Source: Chryseobacterium sp. R2A-55 (lineage in GTDB: Bacteria; Bacteroidota; Bacteroidia; Flavobacteriales; Weeksellaceae). Taken from it: a stretch of 64,000 nt of DNA. The stretch lies in assembly GCF_021401085.1 (NCBI RefSeq), contig NZ_JACBFP010000009.1:62001-126000 (forward strand), written 5' to 3'. This document shows, piece after piece, positions 33,599-42,581 of the stretch. The stretch's first letter is position 1; each line of letters opens with the position of its first letter. The position numbers and the translations under genes are program-made. A model generated the notes under the pieces. That model was not told where the DNA came from. It made no database searches and saw only the letters and a program-made list of their open reading frames with translations.

Positions 33599-35269
33599 AT
33601 GAAGACAAAATTACCTTTTTTCATGATGGCTTTGTTGCCGTCCGCAGGTTTTGGTCAGTCTGTTGCTAAAACAACAGTGAAAACACCTACAGCGCAGCAT
33701 TCAGCTGTAAAGGCGGCACAGTTTTCTAAAGCAACTAAGTCGCCCTTAGCGTATTGTACTCCTGCATTAGATTGTACCGATGGAGACTTAATCACCAATG
33801 TTACCATTGGAACGATTAACAACACCACTACCTGCGGAGCGAATGGTTACTCTGATTTTACTGCCATGCAGACCAATGTTACACCTGGAACTAACGCAGC
33901 AATTTCTGTGACAGTTGGGACAGGATTTGCATATGAAAATGTAACCGCTTGGGTTGACTGGAACAAAAATGACACTTTTGAACCTTCGGAATTTACCGCT
34001 ATTGGAAACCGAAATGGAAATCCGACAGGTCAGGTGATCAATAATAATATTCCGATTCCGGCAGGAACTGCTTCCGGCAGTTACAGACTTCGTGTTAGAG
34101 TTGCGGCGGTTTCATCCAACGCTGCTTCAGACCCAACAAAAGCTTGCGACGAAGCTCAGGGATTTGGTGAGACTGAAGATTACACGTTAGTTGTTCCTGC
34201 AACCGGCTGTCTGACCGCACCAAATGGTCAGTATCCATCTGCCACGTTTACTCCGGTATGTGCTGGATCAGTCCAAAATGTGACTACGATTGCATGGACC
34301 GGTGAATACTCCAAAGTGAACTTGACTGGTGGAGTTGCCTATACTTTCTCGTCCTCAGTGCCTACGCATTTTATCACCATCAGCGACGAAGCGGGAACTA
34401 CTACTTTGGCAGCAGGAACTGGACCGGTTGTTTATACTCCATCTGCATCAGGCGTAGTGAGATTTTACACACACTTAAGCAGCAATTGCGATTTTGCGAA
34501 CACCAGCCACACCAGAGCGGTGATGTGCGGAACCCCGCCTACCAACTGCGCGGATTTCAAAGTGGTTTCCAACAACCTGGAAAATGGATTATTTTTCGGT
34601 GGAGCAACTGCGCAAAAACTAGCGATGGACATCCCGGTTGCGTCAAGCAATATTACGGTTTACGGTTTGGAACCAACTGTAGTAGGAACGGCAACTACAT
34701 TTAGTTTCACTTTCTATAGTGACAATGCAGGTGTTCCTGGAACTCAACTGTTTACTCGAACTGGTACTATTGCAGAAAGTACAGTGACTGGAACCAACTT
34801 TGGATATGAGTTTATTAAATATAAAGTAATGTTTAATTCACCTGTTGATTTCGCCGCCAATACCAAATATTGGATTGAGGTAACTACTGACGCAGTTGCT
34901 TGGGAATCAAGAACCGGTGGAACCCTTGGTTCATTAGATGCTTTTTCCAACACCAGTACATCAGGAGTATGGACTACAGGAACTGGCAACTATGTGTTCA
35001 ATTTGGTTTGCACCGCTTTAGGTGTAAATGATATCGCTAAGTCAGCATTCAATTATTATCCGAATCCAGTGAAGGGATATCTAAACATCGACTCTAAACA
35101 AAAAGTGGAGGTGGTACACGTTTATAACGTAGCAGGTCAAAAAATGCCGGTTTCAACTCAATTGGTTGACGGAAAAATCGACATGAGCAGATTGGCTCCT
35201 GGAGTTTATATCGTGAGCACGATCTTGGAAGGAGGAAGAAATGAATCTTTCAAAGTAGTGAAACAATAA
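33599..35269 (+). CDS. T9SS-exported GEVED domain protein
   Basis: 556 residues. The first 20 residues are a signal peptide (MKTKLPFFMMALLPSAGFGQ). Residues about 58-200 are a GEVED domain (CTDGDLITNVTIGTINNTTT, AWVDWNKNDTFEPSEF, FGETEDYTLVV), clearly related to that of the protein at 24367. Residues 203-310 form a second beta domain with a Cys pair, and 325-470 a third (TFYSDNAGVPGTQLFTRTG, with KYWIEVTTDAVAWESR). The C-terminal 75 residues are a T9SS type A sorting domain (FNYYPNPVKGYLNIDS ... ESFKVVKQ). Surface-located or released; binding function is inference. Confidence 0.85.
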   Translation: MKTKLPFFMMALLPSAGFGQSVAKTTVKTPTAQHSAVKAAQFSKATKSPLAYCTPALDCTDGDLITNVTIGTINNTTTCGANGYSDFTAMQTNVTPGTNAAISVTVGTGFAYENVTAWVDWNKNDTFEPSEFTAIGNRNGNPTGQVINNNIPIPAGTASGSYRLRVRVAAVSSNAASDPTKACDEAQGFGETEDYTLVVPATGCLTAPNGQYPSATFTPVCAGSVQNVTTIAWTGEYSKVNLTGGVAYTFSSSVPTHFITISDEAGTTTLAAGTGPVVYTPSASGVVRFYTHLSSNCDFANTSHTRAVMCGTPPTNCADFKVVSNNLENGLFFGGATAQKLAMDIPVASSNITVYGLEPTVVGTATTFSFTFYSDNAGVPGTQLFTRTGTIAESTVTGTNFGYEFIKYKVMFNSPVDFAANTKYWIEVTTDAVAWESRTGGTLGSLDAFSNTSTSGVWTTGTGNYVFNLVCTALGVNDIAKSAFNYYPNPVKGYLNIDSKQKVEVVHVYNVAGQKMPVSTQLVDGKIDMSRLAPGVYIVSTILEGGRNESFKVVKQ

Positions 35270-35292
35270 ATCCAACCCAAAATAGCAAGAAC

Positions 35293-35319
35293 GACCCGGA
35301 ATTTTCCGGGTCTTTTTTT
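35293..35319 (+). terminator. Terminator of the second surface protein gene
   Basis: GACCCGGAA and TTCCGGGTC form a nine-base-pair stem around TT, followed by seven T, about 24 bases after the stop codon. Confidence 0.88.
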
Positions 35320-35507
35320 ATGCCGATTTTTTCCAGATTCAGGCAAAAGTCTTTTGAAATTATTTTTGCGTTGATAATGGGTTAACAGAAAAAATGTATC
35401 TAGGTTTATCTGTAAATGGTGCCCGTTTTATGCTTTATTTCGTAAATTTGCCATCTGGAAAGTTATCCAATTATGATCAAAAAAAGTTCAAATCGTAAAG
35501 AATTTTA

Positions 35508-35515
35508 TATATTTG
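35508..35515 (+). promoter_or_regulatory. -7 box TATATTTG of acpP
   Basis: Exact TAnnTTTG match 33 bases before the acpP start codon at 35548, followed by the A+T-rich leader usual in this group. A -33 TTTG is not clear. Confidence 0.65.
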
Positions 35516-35547
35516 CACCAATTAACAAATAATTAAAAATAAATATT

Positions 35548-35787
35548 ATGTCAGACATTGCATCAAGAGTAAAAGCTATCATTGCTGATAAACTCGACGT
35601 TGAGGAAACAGAAGTAACTCCAGAAGCTAGCTTCACTAATGATTTAGGAGCTGATTCATTGGATACTGTAGAATTGATCATGGAATTCGAAAAAGAATTC
35701 AATATCCAAATTCCAGATGACCAAGCAGAAAAAATTACTACTGTAGGACACGCTATTGCTTACATCGAGGAAGTAGTGAACAAATAA
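35548..35787 (+). CDS. acpP: Acyl carrier protein
   Basis: Carries growing acyl chains in type II fatty-acid synthesis. 79 acidic residues. The phosphopantetheine attachment site is Ser in [19 protein letters not shown] near residue 39. It is followed after 26 bases by fabF and has a consensus -7 box upstream, so it begins the acpP-fabF-rnc-pyk transcript. Confidence 0.98.
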   Translation: MSDIASRVKAIIADKLDVEETEVTPEASFTNDLGADSLDTVELIMEFEKEFNIQIPDDQAEKITTVGHAIAYIEEVVNK

Positions 35788-35813
35788 TATTCTATCAAAA
35801 GAAGCAATAATTT

Positions 35814-37058
35814 ATGGAATTAAAAAGAGTAGTTGTAACCGGTTTTGGCGCGATCACGCCCATTGGAAACAATGCGAATGAATTCTGGGAAAACCTTGTG
35901 AAAGGTGAGAGCGGAGCGGCTCCGATTACTCTTTTTGATGCCTCCAACTTCAAGACCAAATTTGCCTGCGAAGTGAAAGGCTTTGATCCACTGAATCATT
36001 TCGACAAGAAAGAGGCGAAAAAAATGGATCGTAACACCCAGTTCGGAATAGTTGCGGCAAGAGAAGCTGTAGCCCATTCAAGAATTCTGGAAAATGAACT
36101 TGACAAAAATCGGGTAGGGGTAATCTGGGGTTCCGGGATTGGTGGTTTGGAGACATTTGAAACTGAAGTTTTGGGTTGGGCAAATACTGAGATCCCTAGG
36201 TTTAATCCTTTCTTTATTCCGAAAATGATTGCGGATATCACCGGCGGTCAAATTTCTATTGAATACGGATTCCATGGACCCAATTATACCACAGTTTCTG
36301 CCTGTGCTTCTTCAGCAAATGCAATCATTGATTCCAAAATGCTGATTCAGCTTGGGAAAGCAGATGTAATTGTTTGTGGAGGCTCCGAAGCAGCAGTCAC
36401 GGCAAGTGGAGTAGGTGGCTTTAATGCCATGATGGCGCTCTCCACCAGAAACGATAGTCCGAAAACCGCTTCCAGACCTTTCGATAAAGACCGGGACGGA
36501 TTCGTCCTTGGCGAAGGAGCGGGATGCATTATTCTGGAAGAATATGAACATGCCGTAAAACGCGGCGCCACTATTTATGCCGAATTGAAAGGCGGCGGAA
36601 TGAGTGCGGATGCCTATCACATGACAGCTCCACATCCTGAAGGTTTGGGAGCTTATCTCGTAATGAAGAACTGTCTGGAAGACGCCAATATAACAGCCGA
36701 TGAGGTGGACCACATTAATATGCACGGTACCTCCACGCCATTGGGTGATATTGCAGAATCCAATGCCATTTCCAAGTTACTGGGAGAACATGCTTTTGAC
36801 ATTCAGATCAATTCCACCAAATCCATGACCGGACATTTGCTGGGAGCTGCGGGAGTAGTAGAAGCGATCGCGGCATTGAAAACGATTGTTCACAAAATAG
36901 TACCGCCTACCATCAACCATTTCACCGATGATGAAAGAATTGACAGCAGGCTGAATTTTACCTTTAATCACGCAGTGGAGAAAGATGTAAATATTGCGAT
37001 GAGCAACACGTTCGGTTTTGGCGGACATAATGCCTGCGTACTTTTTACGAAAATTTAA
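35814..37058 (+). CDS. fabF: Beta-ketoacyl-ACP synthase II
   Basis: Condenses malonyl-ACP with acyl-ACP in fatty-acid elongation. 414 residues, normal length. The Cys-His-His catalytic triad appears in VSACASSANAIIDSK near residue 162, NMHGTSTPLGDIAESNA near 302 and NTFGFGGHNACVLF near 400. KSMTGHLLGAAGVVEA near 336 carries the conserved Lys. It is between acpP and rnc on one strand; an acpP-fabF-rnc order is widespread in bacteria. Confidence 0.98.
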   Translation: MELKRVVVTGFGAITPIGNNANEFWENLVKGESGAAPITLFDASNFKTKFACEVKGFDPLNHFDKKEAKKMDRNTQFGIVAAREAVAHSRILENELDKNRVGVIWGSGIGGLETFETEVLGWANTEIPRFNPFFIPKMIADITGGQISIEYGFHGPNYTTVSACASSANAIIDSKMLIQLGKADVIVCGGSEAAVTASGVGGFNAMMALSTRNDSPKTASRPFDKDRDGFVLGEGAGCIILEEYEHAVKRGATIYAELKGGGMSADAYHMTAPHPEGLGAYLVMKNCLEDANITADEVDHINMHGTSTPLGDIAESNAISKLLGEHAFDIQINSTKSMTGHLLGAAGVVEAIAALKTIVHKIVPPTINHFTDDERIDSRLNFTFNHAVEKDVNIAMSNTFGFGGHNACVLFTKI

Positions 37059-37070
37059 GAAGCAATTTAC

Positions 37071-37835
37071 ATGGAGTTAAAGAAGTACTTTTCTAGATTC
37101 CTGACCCAAAGAAAAAAAACGCTATCGGAAAAAGATTATTATCTAAGCAACGAAATCAGTAAAATAACCGGTGTCGCCGTACAGAACATCAATCTTTACC
37201 GGGAAGCATTTTCCTTAAAAACTTCGTCGAAAAACAAGAAAAACAAAAATTACGAAAGACTCGAGTTTTTGGGAGATTCTGTTTTGGGCGCAATCATCTC
37301 AAGTCATCTGTTCGCTATTTATCCCAATGAAAACGAGGGATTTCTCACCCAGATGAAATCCAAAATCGTGAACCGGAAAAACCTCAATAAATTGGGTGAA
37401 GAACTTGGTCTCACCAAATTTCTTCAGAATGACCATCCGTGTGCGCTCAGTGAAAACATCACCGGAAATCTTTTTGAAGCATTGATCGGTGCAATCTATT
37501 TGGATCTGGGCTACGAGCTGTGCAGAAGCGTAGTGCTGGATCGGTTGCTAACGCCAAACTCCATCAATAAGCTTGAAAAGAAAATTGTGAGCTACAAAGG
37601 TTTGCTGCTGGAGTGGAGCCAGAAAAAGAAAACCATCATCAGATACGAAACCTTTGAGGAACTTCAGCCCAACAGGAATCTCGTTTTCAGATGTCATGTT
37701 TGGTTGGAAGAGGAAAAAATCACCAACGCCACCGAAACATCCAAGAAAAAGGCGGAAGAAAAAGCGGCACAGCGCGCCTTTTATATCTTAAACAAAAAAG
37801 AAAATATCCTTGAAATCCCAAAAGCTATTACTTGA
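37071..37835 (+). CDS. rnc: Ribonuclease III
   Basis: Cleaves double-stranded RNA in rRNA maturation and regulation. 254 residues. The signature ERLEFLGDSVLGAIIS lies near residue 63, and the second acidic metal-binding site in ENITGNLFEALIGAIYLDLG near 132. A double-stranded-RNA-binding domain occupies about residues 178-247. It starts 12 bases after fabF, and its last 26 bases overlap the next gene. Confidence 0.96.
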   Translation: MELKKYFSRFLTQRKKTLSEKDYYLSNEISKITGVAVQNINLYREAFSLKTSSKNKKNKNYERLEFLGDSVLGAIISSHLFAIYPNENEGFLTQMKSKIVNRKNLNKLGEELGLTKFLQNDHPCALSENITGNLFEALIGAIYLDLGYELCRSVVLDRLLTPNSINKLEKKIVSYKGLLLEWSQKKKTIIRYETFEELQPNRNLVFRCHVWLEEEKITNATETSKKKAEEKAAQRAFYILNKKENILEIPKAIT

Positions 37836-38283
37836 CATTGAATATGAAGATGAAGAAATCACATTAGGATTGGTGCGGCTTGCAAAACAGGTTCCGGATT
37901 TCGAGTTTTTCTACCACGTCAATGCGCTGAATTCTTTTAAGTTTTCACGGATTTCAGATTTCAGTTTTCAGGGAAGCTATTTTGATTATCAATTTCCGAG
38001 ATTTCAGGCATTTCACTGTGATTCCAAGGTGTGCATCCAGTTCATTGCCAATAGATCCTGCCAAAGTATTCAAAAGAAATTTTCAAACGAATTGTTTTCC
38101 TCGGAAAACGAAACCAAATATCTGTTGGAACAATATGAGGATGTGGATTATCTCATCCGGACTTCCGAGCCGTTTGACGATTTTTCATTAATTTTGCTCC
38201 CTGAACATTTAACGTTCAAAACCCAGGGCTTTCGGTTAAGCCCGGAAGAAGAGTTTTATCAGCTCATCCAATATTATGAATAA
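37810..38283 (+). CDS. IPExxxVDY family protein
   Basis: 157 residues of unknown function. It resembles the Bacteroidota family named after an IPExxxVDY motif; here the equivalent is LLEQYEDVDYLIRTSEP near residue 101, so the IPE part is altered. The start codon is TTG (MKSQKLLLDIEYEDEE), giving a 26-base overlap with rnc; no better in-frame start exists. Its end overlaps pyk by eight bases. Placement between rnc and pyk is typical for Flavobacteriia. No catalytic motif is seen. Confidence 0.8.
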   Translation: MKSQKLLLDIEYEDEEITLGLVRLAKQVPDFEFFYHVNALNSFKFSRISDFSFQGSYFDYQFPRFQAFHCDSKVCIQFIANRSCQSIQKKFSNELFSSENETKYLLEQYEDVDYLIRTSEPFDDFSLILLPEHLTFKTQGFRLSPEEEFYQLIQYYE

Positions 38284-39724
38284 ATACATAAAAAAAACAA
38301 AAATCATCGCCACATTGGGTCCGGCTTCTTCAGACAAGGAGACCATGATAGACCTGATTAATGCAGGCGTAGATGTTTTCAGAATAAATTTTTCCCACGC
38401 AGATTACGACTTGGTTCGAAAAAACGTGGAAACCATCCGTGAAATAAATAAAGAACTTGGTCGTTCAACGAGTATTCTCGGGGATTTGCAGGGACCGAAG
38501 CTCCGAGTAGGCGTGGTGAAAGAAGGATCTTACCTCAATCCGGGAGATGTTTTGACTTTTACCAATGAAAAAATAGAGGGGGATTCCAAAAGAGTCTATA
38601 TGACTTACCAGCAATTCCCGCAGGATGTGAAAGTGGGTGAAAGAATCTTGATCGACGATGGGAAACTGGTTCTGGAGGTCATCGAAACCAACGAAAAAGA
38701 CACCGTAAAAGCTAGAACCATTCAAGGTGGACCTTTGAGCTCAAAAAAAGGGGTTAACCTTCCGAATACCAATGTTTCACTTCCTGCATTGACGGAAAAA
38801 GACATTGAAGATGCCAATTTCATCCTTGATTTGGAGTTGGACTGGATCGCACTTTCTTTTGTCCGCCATGCGCAAGATATCATTGATCTAAAAGAGCTCA
38901 TTGCGAAGCATCCGAAAGGGAAAAAATTCAAAACTCCCATTATTGCCAAAATTGAAAAACCAGAAGGCGTTAAAAATATCGAGCAAATCTTGCAAGAATG
39001 TGACGGTTTAATGGTCGCTCGTGGAGATTTGGGTGTTGAAGTTCCCATGGAGGAAGTTCCGGCCATCCAGAAAAATCTGGTTGAAAAAGCCAGAAGGTTC
39101 GCCAAACCGGTGATCATTGCTACCCAAATGATGGAAACAATGATTAACAGCTTGACCCCGACGAGAGCTGAGGTAAACGACGTGGCGAATTCCGTTCTCG
39201 ATGGAGCGGATGCGGTAATGCTTTCAGGCGAAACTTCAGTAGGTAGATATCCTGTGGATGTGGTGAAAAATATGGCGAAGATTGTGAAGAACATCGAGCA
39301 AACGCATTTTTATCAAAACGAAAACGCTCCTATTGAAAGGGAATTCAACTGTATCGATGAGCGTTTCATCACGAATAGAATCTGCCTTGCCGCAGTGCGT
39401 ATTGCAAAAACCACCAATGTGGAAGCAATCATCACGCTGACTTATTCAGGATACACGGCGTTTCAGATTTCGGCACACCGCCCGAATTCCAATATCATTA
39501 TCTACAGTTCCAACAAGCGTGTGATTACGATGCTGAACCTTCTTTGGGGAGTTCGGGCCTATTATTACACGTCCAACAAATCGACTGATGAAACCATTGT
39601 CGAAGTCAATGAACTGACCTTGAAGTATGGTTATGTGGAATATAACGATTTCGTGATCAACCTGAATGCGATGCCGGCAAACGAAAGCGGAAAAACAAAT
39701 ACATTAAGGTTGACCACCATTTAA
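38276..39724 (+). CDS. pyk: Pyruvate kinase
   Basis: Converts phosphoenolpyruvate and ADP to pyruvate and ATP. 482 residues. Marks: KIIATLGPASSDKETM near residue 9, INFSHADYDLV near 36, the active-site lysine and metal ligands in TPIIAKIEKPEGVKNIEQI near 220, and MVARGDLGVEVPMEEVPAIQ near 246. The C-terminal domain (about 355-482) is complete. It overlaps the preceding gene by eight bases, consistent with translational coupling. Confidence 0.98.
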   Translation: MNKYIKKTKIIATLGPASSDKETMIDLINAGVDVFRINFSHADYDLVRKNVETIREINKELGRSTSILGDLQGPKLRVGVVKEGSYLNPGDVLTFTNEKIEGDSKRVYMTYQQFPQDVKVGERILIDDGKLVLEVIETNEKDTVKARTIQGGPLSSKKGVNLPNTNVSLPALTEKDIEDANFILDLELDWIALSFVRHAQDIIDLKELIAKHPKGKKFKTPIIAKIEKPEGVKNIEQILQECDGLMVARGDLGVEVPMEEVPAIQKNLVEKARRFAKPVIIATQMMETMINSLTPTRAEVNDVANSVLDGADAVMLSGETSVGRYPVDVVKNMAKIVKNIEQTHFYQNENAPIEREFNCIDERFITNRICLAAVRIAKTTNVEAIITLTYSGYTAFQISAHRPNSNIIIYSSNKRVITMLNLLWGVRAYYYTSNKSTDETIVEVNELTLKYGYVEYNDFVINLNAMPANESGKTNTLRLTTI

Positions 39725-39804
39725 TTTTTTTCGAAAACACACTCCGCTTAGTACGGAAATGAAAATGAGTTTGATTTTGTTTGGCGAAAATTTCATTCCA
39801 ACTG

Positions 39805-39834
39805 TTTGTGTTTCAGAAAAATTTTGTACTTTTG
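39805..39834 (+). promoter_or_regulatory. Promoter of rplU-rpmA
   Basis: The best promoter in the window: -33 TTTG at 39805-39808, 18 bases, then -7 TACTTTTG at 39827-39834, fitting the Bacteroidota consensus TTTG-N17-23-TAnnTTTG. The rplU start codon follows at 39867. Confidence 0.8.
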
Positions 39835-39866
39835 CACCTCGAATTAACTAACAAAATTTATAGACA

Positions 39867-40295
39867 ATGTTTGCAATTGTAGAAATAGCAGGGCTTCAAT
39901 ACAAAGTTGAGCAAGACCAAAAGTTGTTTGTAAACCGTTTGCAAGGAGACAAAGGAGCGAAAGTTTCTTTTGACAAAGTTCTTCTTACCGTAAACGGTAC
40001 TACAACAATCGGCGCCCCGGCTGTAAACGGTATCACCGTAGATGCTGAAATCTTGGATCACGTGAAAGCGGATAAAGTTATCGTTTTCAAAAAGAAAAGA
40101 AGAAAGGGCTACGAAAAGAAAAACGGTCACAGACAATCTTTAACTCAGATTCAAATTACCGGAATCACAGGTTTCGATAATAAGAAAGAAGAAAAGAAAG
40201 CGGCACCGAAAGCTAAAAAAGCAGCAGCTGCTTCAGAAGACGCTCCTGTAGCAAAAAAAACAACGAAAAAATCGGACAGCGAAACCGCTGAATAA
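39867..40295 (+). CDS. rplU: 50S ribosomal protein L21 with C-terminal extension
   Basis: Large-subunit protein that binds 23S rRNA. The first 105 residues are the full L21 domain (MFAIVEIAGLQYKVEQDQKL, KKRRKGYEKKNGHRQSLTQI). Residues 106-142 are an added Lys/Ala/Glu-rich tail (AAPKAKKAAAASEDAPVAKK) absent from the standard protein; such tails occur in other Bacteroidota. rpmA follows after 26 bases. Confidence 0.97.
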   Translation: MFAIVEIAGLQYKVEQDQKLFVNRLQGDKGAKVSFDKVLLTVNGTTTIGAPAVNGITVDAEILDHVKADKVIVFKKKRRKGYEKKNGHRQSLTQIQITGITGFDNKKEEKKAAPKAKKAAAASEDAPVAKKTTKKSDSETAE

Positions 40296-40321
40296 TCTAA
40301 ACCAAAAAACCTTAAAATAAA

Positions 40322-40579
40322 ATGGCACATAAGAAAGGAGTTGGTAGTTCCAAAAACGGTAGAGAATCTCATTCCAAAAGATTAGGAGTGAAGATTTTCG
40401 GTGGACAAGCAGCAATTGCTGGAAATATCATCGTGAGACAAAGAGGTACGCAGCACCATCCTGGTGAAAATGTAGGAATGGGAAAAGACCATACTTTGCA
40501 CGCATTGGTTGATGGAAAAGTAATCTTCACCAAAAAAGCAAATAACAGATCTTTCGTATCTGTAGAGCCCAACGCATAA
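40322..40579 (+). CDS. rpmA: 50S ribosomal protein L27
   Basis: Sits near the peptidyl-transferase centre. 85 residues, starting [20 protein letters not shown] with the conserved N-terminal tail (no Firmicute-type propeptide) and continuing [20 protein letters not shown]. Second gene of the rplU-rpmA operon, with a terminator 24 bases downstream. Confidence 0.98.
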   Translation: MAHKKGVGSSKNGRESHSKRLGVKIFGGQAAIAGNIIVRQRGTQHHPGENVGMGKDHTLHALVDGKVIFTKKANNRSFVSVEPNA

Positions 40580-40602
40580 TTTTAAGCGTTTCATAAAAAT
40601 CG

Positions 40603-40633
40603 ATCCTGACTGCATTGCAGTCGGGATTTTTTA
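40603..40633 (+). terminator. Terminator of rplU-rpmA
   Basis: ATCCTGACTGCA pairs with TGCAGTCGGGAT (one T-G pair) in a very tight hairpin, then six T and A+T-rich sequence. Confidence 0.88.
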
Positions 40634-40667
40634 TTTACTTTTACCTCCGCAAAAATTAAAAAAACTT

Positions 40668-41609
40668 ATGAATTTTAAATCGACTCTTTTCGCTGTTATT
40701 TTCTCAATTATAGCATTAATAGGTTGTTCCAGAGATGAAGGAGGATCTGCCACACCAGAAAACAAATGCGGTAAGGTATCCTATGTTAATTTTCAGACCT
40801 CACCAAGCGGCGTCACCTTAAGTTTTGTTTCTGGAAGCAATGCCAATTCTTTCAAAATTGAGTATGGACTGACGGGATTTGCACAGGGTAGCGGAAAAAA
40901 GATAATGACTTCCAATAACTATGTGGAAATTGCGGATCTGCTTTCCTCCACAACTTATGACTTTTATATCACGGGAATTTGCAGCAGTACGGAAAGCAGC
41001 GAGCCCTATAAACTTTCAAGCGTTACTACTCAGCAAAGCAACTGTAACGGAACCGTTTCTGCGGATTTTTATCAGTATGATCCTAACCAAATTATTCTAC
41101 AGGTTGGTTATTCTGGCGGAAGTTTTTACTATCACGAAGTGGAATTTGGTATTGCCGGTTTTACCCCAGGTTCAGGAACCCGGATAAGAGGTGAAAATTA
41201 TGCGAGCAATCTCTATTTTAATAATCTGCCGCTGAACCAGACCTATGATTTTTATGTACGGACAATTTGCAGCGCCGGTGATCCAACACCGTTTAAAAAA
41301 TACACTTATACCACTACACCAACTTGCGCGAAACCTTTTAACCTGAATAGTTATGTGATTTCAGGACAGTGTAACGTAGGAATGGGAGCGACCAGAGGTT
41401 TTTCCTGGAGCAGTTACGGGTCGCCCCAAAGTTATACGATTTCCCTGATCCAAAATGTGAATGATCCGCCAGGTGCGCAGGAATTCACCACTTCAAACAC
41501 TTCCATTTCCATTTCGAATATGTATTGCTTGTGGAAAGGATTCTATGTGAGATCAAATTGCGGCGGAAGCACCGGTAGCAGCGCATGGGCCGGTCCATTT
41601 ATTTTCTAA
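40668..41609 (+). CDS. Lipoprotein with fibronectin-type-III-like repeats
   Basis: 313 residues. The signal peptide ends in the lipobox LIGC (Cys20), so it is probably an outer-membrane or surface lipoprotein. Three repeats of about 95 residues follow. The first two share the pattern S-F-x-(K/E)-(I/V)-E-(Y/F)-G-(L/I)-x-GF-x-x-GSG (residues 63-78 and 162-177) and end in TYDFY(I/V)-x-(G/T)-ICS, typical of Bacteroidota Fn3-like domains. The third is diverged (SYGSPQSYTISLIQNVNDPP). No enzymatic motif and no T9SS domain. It follows the rpmA terminator and is probably monocistronic. Confidence 0.8.
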   Translation: MNFKSTLFAVIFSIIALIGCSRDEGGSATPENKCGKVSYVNFQTSPSGVTLSFVSGSNANSFKIEYGLTGFAQGSGKKIMTSNNYVEIADLLSSTTYDFYITGICSSTESSEPYKLSSVTTQQSNCNGTVSADFYQYDPNQIILQVGYSGGSFYYHEVEFGIAGFTPGSGTRIRGENYASNLYFNNLPLNQTYDFYVRTICSAGDPTPFKKYTYTTTPTCAKPFNLNSYVISGQCNVGMGATRGFSWSSYGSPQSYTISLIQNVNDPPGAQEFTTSNTSISISNMYCLWKGFYVRSNCGGSTGSSAWAGPFIF

Positions 41610-41716
41610 GAAATTTGCAAGCGGGGTTTCCAGGCGAAAGATTGCTTTTTTTACGTAATGATGGTCAGCAGAAATAAATTTAATTTTCCATTTAAATTTA
41701 TTTCACATTGAAACCT

Positions 41717-41724
41717 TAATTTTG
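41717..41724 (+). promoter_or_regulatory. -7 box TAATTTTG of the LpxH-like gene
   Basis: Exact TAnnTTTG match, 12 bases before the ATG at 41736. This would give a very short leader, as is common in this group. Confidence 0.5.
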
Positions 41725-41735
41725 AAAAAATTCCG

Positions 41736-42581
41736 ATGGAAAAGCGAGACCTTCCGATTGTAGTTCTTTCAGATATTCATTTGGCGACTTATGGTTGCCA
41801 TGCCACGCAGCTTGTGGCGTATTTGAAAAGCATTAATCCCAAATTACTGATCTTAAACGGCGACATTATCGATGGCTGGGCTTTTTCTAAAAAGTATTTC
41901 CCGGATTCCCACATGGCGGTTCTGAGTGAATTTTTCAAGATGATGAAAAACGGGACCGAAATCATTTACATCACCGGAAATCACGATGAATTCTTAAGGA
42001 AGTATTCGGATTTGACGATGGGAAACCTTTTCCTCACCGATAAGTATCTGTTGGAAATCGATGGGAAGAAAACCTGGTTTTTCCATGGCGATATTTTTGA
42101 CCATACCACGAAAGGCAGTGCGAAAATTATCGCAAAAATTGGCGGAATCGGTTATGATTGGCTGATTCTAATCAATCGGGCAATTAATTTTTTATTGGAA
42201 AGTATCGGAAGCAAAAAGATTTCACTTTCAAAGAAAATCAAAAACTCTGTGAAAAATGCAGTGAAGTTCATTGCTGATTTTGAAGAAAAAGCCATAGAAC
42301 TCGCCATTGAAAACAAATATGATTACGTGGTTTGTGGGCATATTCATCAACCAGCAGATAGAATCGTAACCAATGAGAAAGGTACGGTTCATTATCTGAA
42401 TTCCGGCGATTGGATTGAAAATCTAACTTATTTGGAATACCAACAGGGAAAATGGAAGCTTCTTTATTTTGATGAAGCCCAATTTGAAAAACCTGAAATC
42501 GAAGCCAATGATATTACGGTAAATGTGGAGGAACTTATTCATCCGCAGATTTTTGCAGCTTTTGTAGGAGCGAAGGTTTAA
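41736..42581 (+). CDS. LpxH-like UDP-2,3-diacylglucosamine diphosphatase family phosphoesterase
   Basis: A calcineurin-type metallophosphoesterase of 281 residues, of the group that includes LpxH/LpxH2, which makes lipid X in lipid A synthesis. Metal-binding motifs appear in order: LSDIHLATYG near residue 11, LILNGDIIDGW near 36, YITGNHDEFLRK near 78, FFHGDIFDH near 114, and VVCGHIHQPADR near 198. A long helical insertion with KKISLSKKIKNSVKNAVKFI sits between the last two. Substrate is inferred from subgroup only. It converges with thiL and overlaps it by four bases. Confidence 0.8.
   Translation: MEKRDLPIVVLSDIHLATYGCHATQLVAYLKSINPKLLILNGDIIDGWAFSKKYFPDSHMAVLSEFFKMMKNGTEIIYITGNHDEFLRKYSDLTMGNLFLTDKYLLEIDGKKTWFFHGDIFDHTTKGSAKIIAKIGGIGYDWLILINRAINFLLESIGSKKISLSKKIKNSVKNAVKFIADFEEKAIELAIENKYDYVVCGHIHQPADRIVTNEKGTVHYLNSGDWIENLTYLEYQQGKWKLLYFDEAQFEKPEIEANDITVNVEELIHPQIFAAFVGAKV

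Noticed and set aside
26213-33830. Possible recombination between the two GEVED genes
   Set aside because: Similarity is limited to short coding stretches with many synonymous differences; it reflects homologous domains and not a recent exchange.
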